Part shown: piece after piece, positions 61,701 through 64,000 of the stretch
Layout of the letters: each line of letters begins with the position of its first letter
How positions within the stretch are numbered: the stretch's first letter is position 1
NCBI RefSeq assembly: GCF_900128455.1
Contig: NZ_LT635783.1
Coordinates: 1,638,919-1,702,918 of the forward strand
Reading direction: 5' to 3'
Origin: Bacteroides mediterraneensis
Lineage (GTDB): Bacteria; Bacteroidota; Bacteroidia; Bacteroidales; Bacteroidaceae
DNA: 64,000 nt
Translations under genes and position numbers: made by a program
Notes under the pieces: generated by a model
What the model was told of the DNA's origin: nothing
What the model saw: only the letters and a program-made list of their open reading frames with translations
The model's database searches: none

Positions 61701-62158
61701 TCCGCAACATCGCCCAGAGTTATGTGCTCCGCCAGTTGCTGGCCGGGGCCAACCATTACCTGAGCCGCCTGACCGACCGCTACCGGATGGAGTGTCTGCC
61801 GGGGGGACTGACTATCCTGTTGCGCGACGAGTACCAGGGTGGGGTGAAGCGTCCCACTTCCACCATTTCGGGTGGAGAGAGTTTTCTGGTGTCGCTGGCG
61901 CTGGCCTTGGGACTGTCGTCGCTCAACCGGAAGAGTCTTTCGGTGGATGTGCTTTTCATCGATGAGGGATTCGGCACGTTGGACAGCGACTACCTGAACA
62001 CGGTGATGGAGTCGCTCGAAAGGCTGCACCAGATTGGCGGCAAGAAGGTGGGCATCATCAGTCACGTGGAGGCTCTGCGCGAACGGATTGCCACGCAGAT
62101 TCACGTGGAGCGGGTGAACCATACACTGAGCCGCGTGGAGGTGGTGAGCCGGGAGTAA
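58730..62158 (+). CDS. sbcC: Exonuclease/ATPase subunit SbcC
   Basis: An 1142-aa Rad50-type SMC ATPase: Walker A CGPTGAGKSTLLDAV near 42, two long coiled coils, a zinc-hook CPVC at residues 553-556, ABC signature STISGGESFLVSLALAL and Walker B VLFIDEGFGTLD. The nuclease complex SbcCD processes DNA hairpins and ends. The coiled-coil halves are very Arg/Glu-rich with high GC. Repeat array C begins 56 bases after its stop. Confidence 0.95.
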   Translation: MKLQKLIIENIASIEKACIDFAHGPLGEDSIFLICGPTGAGKSTLLDAVCLALYNTTPRLKQAANERYQDENDSFSGQTEGVSIDDSRMLMRRDSVSAQVELWFTDAAGEALRAVWSVARARNKAGGKIQKVVWTLSLQDGTPLTNKSTETRAEIERRIGLTFEQFCRTTLLAQGEFTKFLKSKEEEKSNILEKLTGTEIYSRISREIYVMKTEKEAELQELKAQTGGIVLLGDEELAALQAEQTQATAETTALRKELKQWQDLWKWMTDERKLVLAQEEAGKALQAVTERVESEGYRRNKALLEDWDRTADVRFQWTEQATLQQRVRTAEEELARLAQKYHALNGEYVRLERMRDRSRKELAACEDFLAGVQEKVPVYEAVQSLTALSDQIRRSLQVTEDCRKEQGRKGAEQRKMAEARQKAAAAYEEARKIEEKKQAEVTACRTQLEALQPEKLRREKQAADTRLGDWKALREALALRMEKEKAWLEVQQNRKALQDEGRRQQQAVEELKAQAEAFRREKEEVQQVYDKQQMACTDWAREARARLSKGDVCPVCGRPVEEDLENEAHFVSLLEPVRVLLAEKTRRTEEVLAALARAEAEVRALTRQEAMEAKKETAAEAAFRQAEVAVKQQPLVAAVTETADGMVQVEQALQAQQEVCGRLDIQWRQAEELQQRLNGLTKAREALTADREQWHRKVEEADKAVSRLEAELRMLEEALARERLTVSQCMEKGEALVTFVPWKADWQTGREEFITRLQEEVVRYAERQKEKERLAHQVESLTGQQNQVEEIRLSIWTVCPAWKETDGEAVPDGPCPEGLPARWNALHAAVLSACQALQTSRKLAEEKRAGVEAFLAAHPEISGEYLEKLVGLELEKVQTARRTLQKLDNELAACRAEKERVARELEGHRAQRPQDMEAVTPEVVEETIARREEALTAKVSRLGAIAQVLAHQEEGLQRIRKLKEQIEVKQKEVDSWAGVAALFGSADGKKFRNIAQSYVLRQLLAGANHYLSRLTDRYRMECLPGGLTILLRDEYQGGVKRPTSTISGGESFLVSLALALGLSSLNRKSLSVDVLFIDEGFGTLDSDYLNTVMESLERLHQIGGKKVGIISHVEALRERIATQIHVERVNHTLSRVEVVSRE

Positions 62159-62214
62159 AAGGATTTTCCGCGATTTGTAACTCGTTGTAAATCAGTTTGA
62201 TTTCGATGCATAAA

Positions 62215-62318
62215 AAACTCCCTTACGTTTGATGGAAAACGTAAGGGAGTTTTGTTTGAAACGCAAGTGCGTTTTACCTGAAACGTCAAAGCGTTTTATC
62301 GGAAACGCAAGTGCGTTT
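62215..62318. repeat. 22-nt tandem repeat array C (five units)
   Basis: Units start at 62215, 62237, 62259, 62281 and 62303, an exact 22-base period. Cores are AAACTCCCTTACGTTT, AAACGTAAGGGAGTTT, AAACGCAAGTGCGTTT, AAACGTCAAAGCGTTT and AAACGCAAGTGCGTTT. Cores 1 and 2 are perfect complements (16 bp, loop GATGGA), followed on the minus strand by six T's, so they can end minus-strand transcription. Core 4 and 5 lie within the coding end of the Cys-rich gene. Array sits between convergent sbcC and feoB units. Confidence 0.88.
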
Positions 62319-62486
62319 TTTCAGGCTGTCCAAATCCTTGTGCAGGGCACATCCGGTACATCCGCTGCAACCGGTGCAGCCGCATCCGCCGGCCTGTCCT
62401 TTCCGCCGGATGACCTGACGGAAGAAACGTCGTCCGCTCCAAAGCACGCAGCCGGCTACGATGATATATACGAAAAGGTCTTGCAT
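62286..62486 (-). CDS. FeoB-associated Cys-rich membrane protein
   Basis: A 66-aa protein (from MQDLFVYIIVAG at 62486; a Met two codons upstream is possible) with one membrane helix (about 3-20) and the Cys-rich stretch GGCGCTGCSGCTGC. This is the small protein commonly encoded after feoB in Bacteroidota. Its final residues (KKRTCVSDKTL) and stop codon come from repeat array C, so the C-terminus has been extended by the repeat. It follows feoB by 25 bases. Confidence 0.8.
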   Translation of the reverse strand: MQDLFVYIIVAGCVLWSGRRFFRQVIRRKGQAGGCGCTGCSGCTGCALHKDLDSLKKRTCVSDKTL

Positions 62487-62511
62487 ACTCATAAGGGGTA
62501 GGTTTTTAGGG

Positions 62512-64000
62512 TTAAATGAACAAACTTCCTATCTGGTGCACCGCAAAGGCGACAATCCAGGCCAGCACGGTGGTGTAGGCCGCGGCAAAGACGGGCCATT
62601 TCCAGCTGCGCGACTCTTGCCGGATGGCGGCCAGGGTGGCGATGCACGGGAAATAAATCAGCACGAACAGCATGTAGCAGTAGGCCACGAGCGGCGTGAT
62701 GGGAATACGCTCGGAGAGGTTCACCGAGTCGATATCGTCGTCATTTGTATAGAGAACCCCCAGTGTACTGACCACCAGTTCCTTGGCGCCTACGCCCGAC
62801 AGGATACCGATGCCCATCTTCCAGTCGAATCCCAGCGGTTCGATGACCGGCTCGATGGCCTTTCCCAGCTGGCCGATGTAGGAGTTCTCCTGCTGTTCGG
62901 CCTGTGTGGCATAGGCATCGTGGTTCGGATAGTAACCCAGGAACCAGATGATGATGGAAGCCACCATGATGATGCCGCCCATCTTCTTGAGGTATTGCTT
63001 TCCTTTCTCCCACGTGTGGCGCAGCACGACCTTGGCCGTCGGCATGCGGTAGGGCGGGAGTTCCATCACGAAGGGCGTGTCGTCACCTTTCACCAGGAAC
63101 TTGGTGAAGATGCGGGCCATGAGTACGGCCAGCAGGATGCCGATGGCGTAGATGGACAGCAGGATGAGGCTGGCCTTGCCCGGGAAGAAGGCCCCAATCA
63201 GCACCAGGTAGATGGGCAGACGGGCACTGCACGACATGAGCGGGTTCACCAGCATGGTGACCAGACGGGCCTTGCGGCTCTCGATGATGCGCGACGTCAT
63301 GATGGCCGGCACGTTGCAGCCGAAGCCCATGATGAGGGGGATGAACGACTTGCCGTGGAGTCCCATCTTGTGCATGATTTTATCCATGATGAAGGCGGCA
63401 CGGGCCATGTAGCCGGAGTCTTCCATGAACGAGATGAAGAAGTAGAGCAGCAGGATGTTGGGCAGGAACACGATGACGCCTCCCACACCGCCGATGATGC
63501 CGTCCACAATCATGTCTTTCAGCGGGCCCGGACTGAGGAATTTTTCGGCTCCTTGTCCGATGAGGGCGACCAGCCATTCGATGAGTCGCTGCGGGTATTC
63601 ACCCAGCACGAAGGTACCCTCGAACATGATGTACAGGAAGATGAAGAAGATGGGGTAGCCCCAGAAACGGTTGGTCACGATGCTGTCCACCACCCGTGTG
63701 AAGGTCTCCGTGTCGTGGTTGGTCTGCGTGAAGGTCTCCTTCAGGGCACCCGAGATGAAACCATACTTGGCATCGGCGATGCACTGCTCGCTGTCGTCGT
63801 TTCCCAGCTGGCGCAGGCGCTCCGCCTCCTTGTCGCGGGCCGCCAGAATCTCCTTGCCGTTGGGCAGCGGGGCGATGACGCGCGTCTCGATGTCCTTGTC
63901 GTTCTCCAGCAGCTTGATGGCCAGGAAACGGGTGGAGTATTTGTGGCGGATGTTCTCGTTCTTGCTGATTTCCTTCTTCACGGCGTCGATGCTCCGTTCG
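62512..64000 (-). CDS. feoB: Ferrous iron transport protein FeoB, C-terminal part (5' end outside the window)
   Basis: The frame stays open to the window edge (ERSIDAVKKEISKN continues upstream of the GTG at 63981), so the visible part is about 496 residues of the membrane domain. Two Gate/nucleoside-recognition blocks are visible: FIPLIMGFGCNVPAIMTSRI and LVNPLMSCSARLPIYLVLIG, plus GIGILSGVGAKELVVSTLGV. The N-terminal GTPase domain lies beyond 64000. Imports Fe(II) across the inner membrane. Confidence 0.93.
   Translation of the reverse strand, partial: ERSIDAVKKEISKNENIRHKYSTRFLAIKLLENDKDIETRVIAPLPNGKEILAARDKEAERLRQLGNDDSEQCIADAKYGFISGALKETFTQTNHDTETFTRVVDSIVTNRFWGYPIFFIFLYIMFEGTFVLGEYPQRLIEWLVALIGQGAEKFLSPGPLKDMIVDGIIGGVGGVIVFLPNILLLYFFISFMEDSGYMARAAFIMDKIMHKMGLHGKSFIPLIMGFGCNVPAIMTSRIIESRKARLVTMLVNPLMSCSARLPIYLVLIGAFFPGKASLILLSIYAIGILLAVLMARIFTKFLVKGDDTPFVMELPPYRMPTAKVVLRHTWEKGKQYLKKMGGIIMVASIIIWFLGYYPNHDAYATQAEQQENSYIGQLGKAIEPVIEPLGFDWKMGIGILSGVGAKELVVSTLGVLYTNDDDIDSVNLSERIPITPLVAYCYMLFVLIYFPCIATLAAIRQESRSWKWPVFAAAYTTVLAWIVAFAVHQIGSLFI

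Noticed and set aside
58736..62122. 1128-aa minus-strand open frame opposite sbcC
   Set aside because: It is rich in Leu, Arg and His as expected for antisense of a coiled-coil gene, and SbcC is unambiguous on the plus strand.
62215..62318. CRISPR array reading of the 22-nt repeats
   Set aside because: Linkers are only 6 bases and vary little in length, the repeats themselves vary, and no cas genes are present.

Overview
The window looks like a chromosome segment of a gut Bacteroidales, most likely Bacteroides or Phocaeicola. Supporting signs are TonB-receptor/lipoprotein pairs, TPR and ECF-sigma operons, Bacteroides-type -7 boxes (TAnnTTTG) before many genes, a succinate-type CoA-transferase and a conjugative-element-style recombinase with PRTRC remnants. 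No 16S or other species marker is present, so genus is an inference.

Layout. (1) 1-2602: edge of an integrated mobile element, with the 5' end of a tyrosine recombinase, three small excisionase-like HTH genes and a PRTRC ThiF gene that has lost its 5' end. (2) 2908-17787: an AT-rich nitrite/nitrosative-stress block. It holds nrfHA with its cytochrome c maturation genes and a porin, a divergent Crp/Fnr regulator with four clustered cysteines, then a NimA-like flavoprotein, a class III aminotransferase, a B6/HMP-type kinase, a RIC-type di-iron repair protein and an HD protein. A MATE transporter at its end is split by an IS21-family element with exact 7-bp target duplications. (3) 18491-27403: GC-richer host-interaction and nutrient genes: a fimbrillin-like/IdeS-like lipoprotein protease, a 59-aa Cys-rich lipoprotein, a TlpA-type thioredoxin, and a TonB receptor (with an in-frame TGA) plus lipoprotein pair. 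(4) 27515-32692: regulator, S41 protease, DUF6624 protein, truncated TPR lipoprotein and tRNA-Ser(UGA). (5) 32794-64000: GC-rich core. This includes an ECF sigma/anti-sigma operon, RNase Z, a CoA-transferase, an iron-sulfur/aldo-keto reductase/ECF-type transporter operon, an HpaII-like nuclease, PLP enzymes, proS, an N-degron operon (clpS-clpA-aat), M48 and S9 peptidases, sbcDC and feoB.

The least explained signal is a family of intergenic tandem arrays at 18087-18168, 40909-40996 and 62215-62318. Each has 4-5 units at an exact 22-nt period: a 16-nt core that begins AAA and ends TTT plus a 6-nt linker. Units within an array pair into 16-bp hairpins, usually next to T-tracts, and the arrays sit at ends of transcription units. 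In one case the array supplies the last codons and stop of the neighbouring gene. Other notable items are a compact small RNA candidate at 41072-41134 (-), the fimbrillin/IdeS fusion, and the Cys-cluster regulator beside nrfHA.

All identifications come from reading protein sequence, motifs and gene order by eye; no database search was run.
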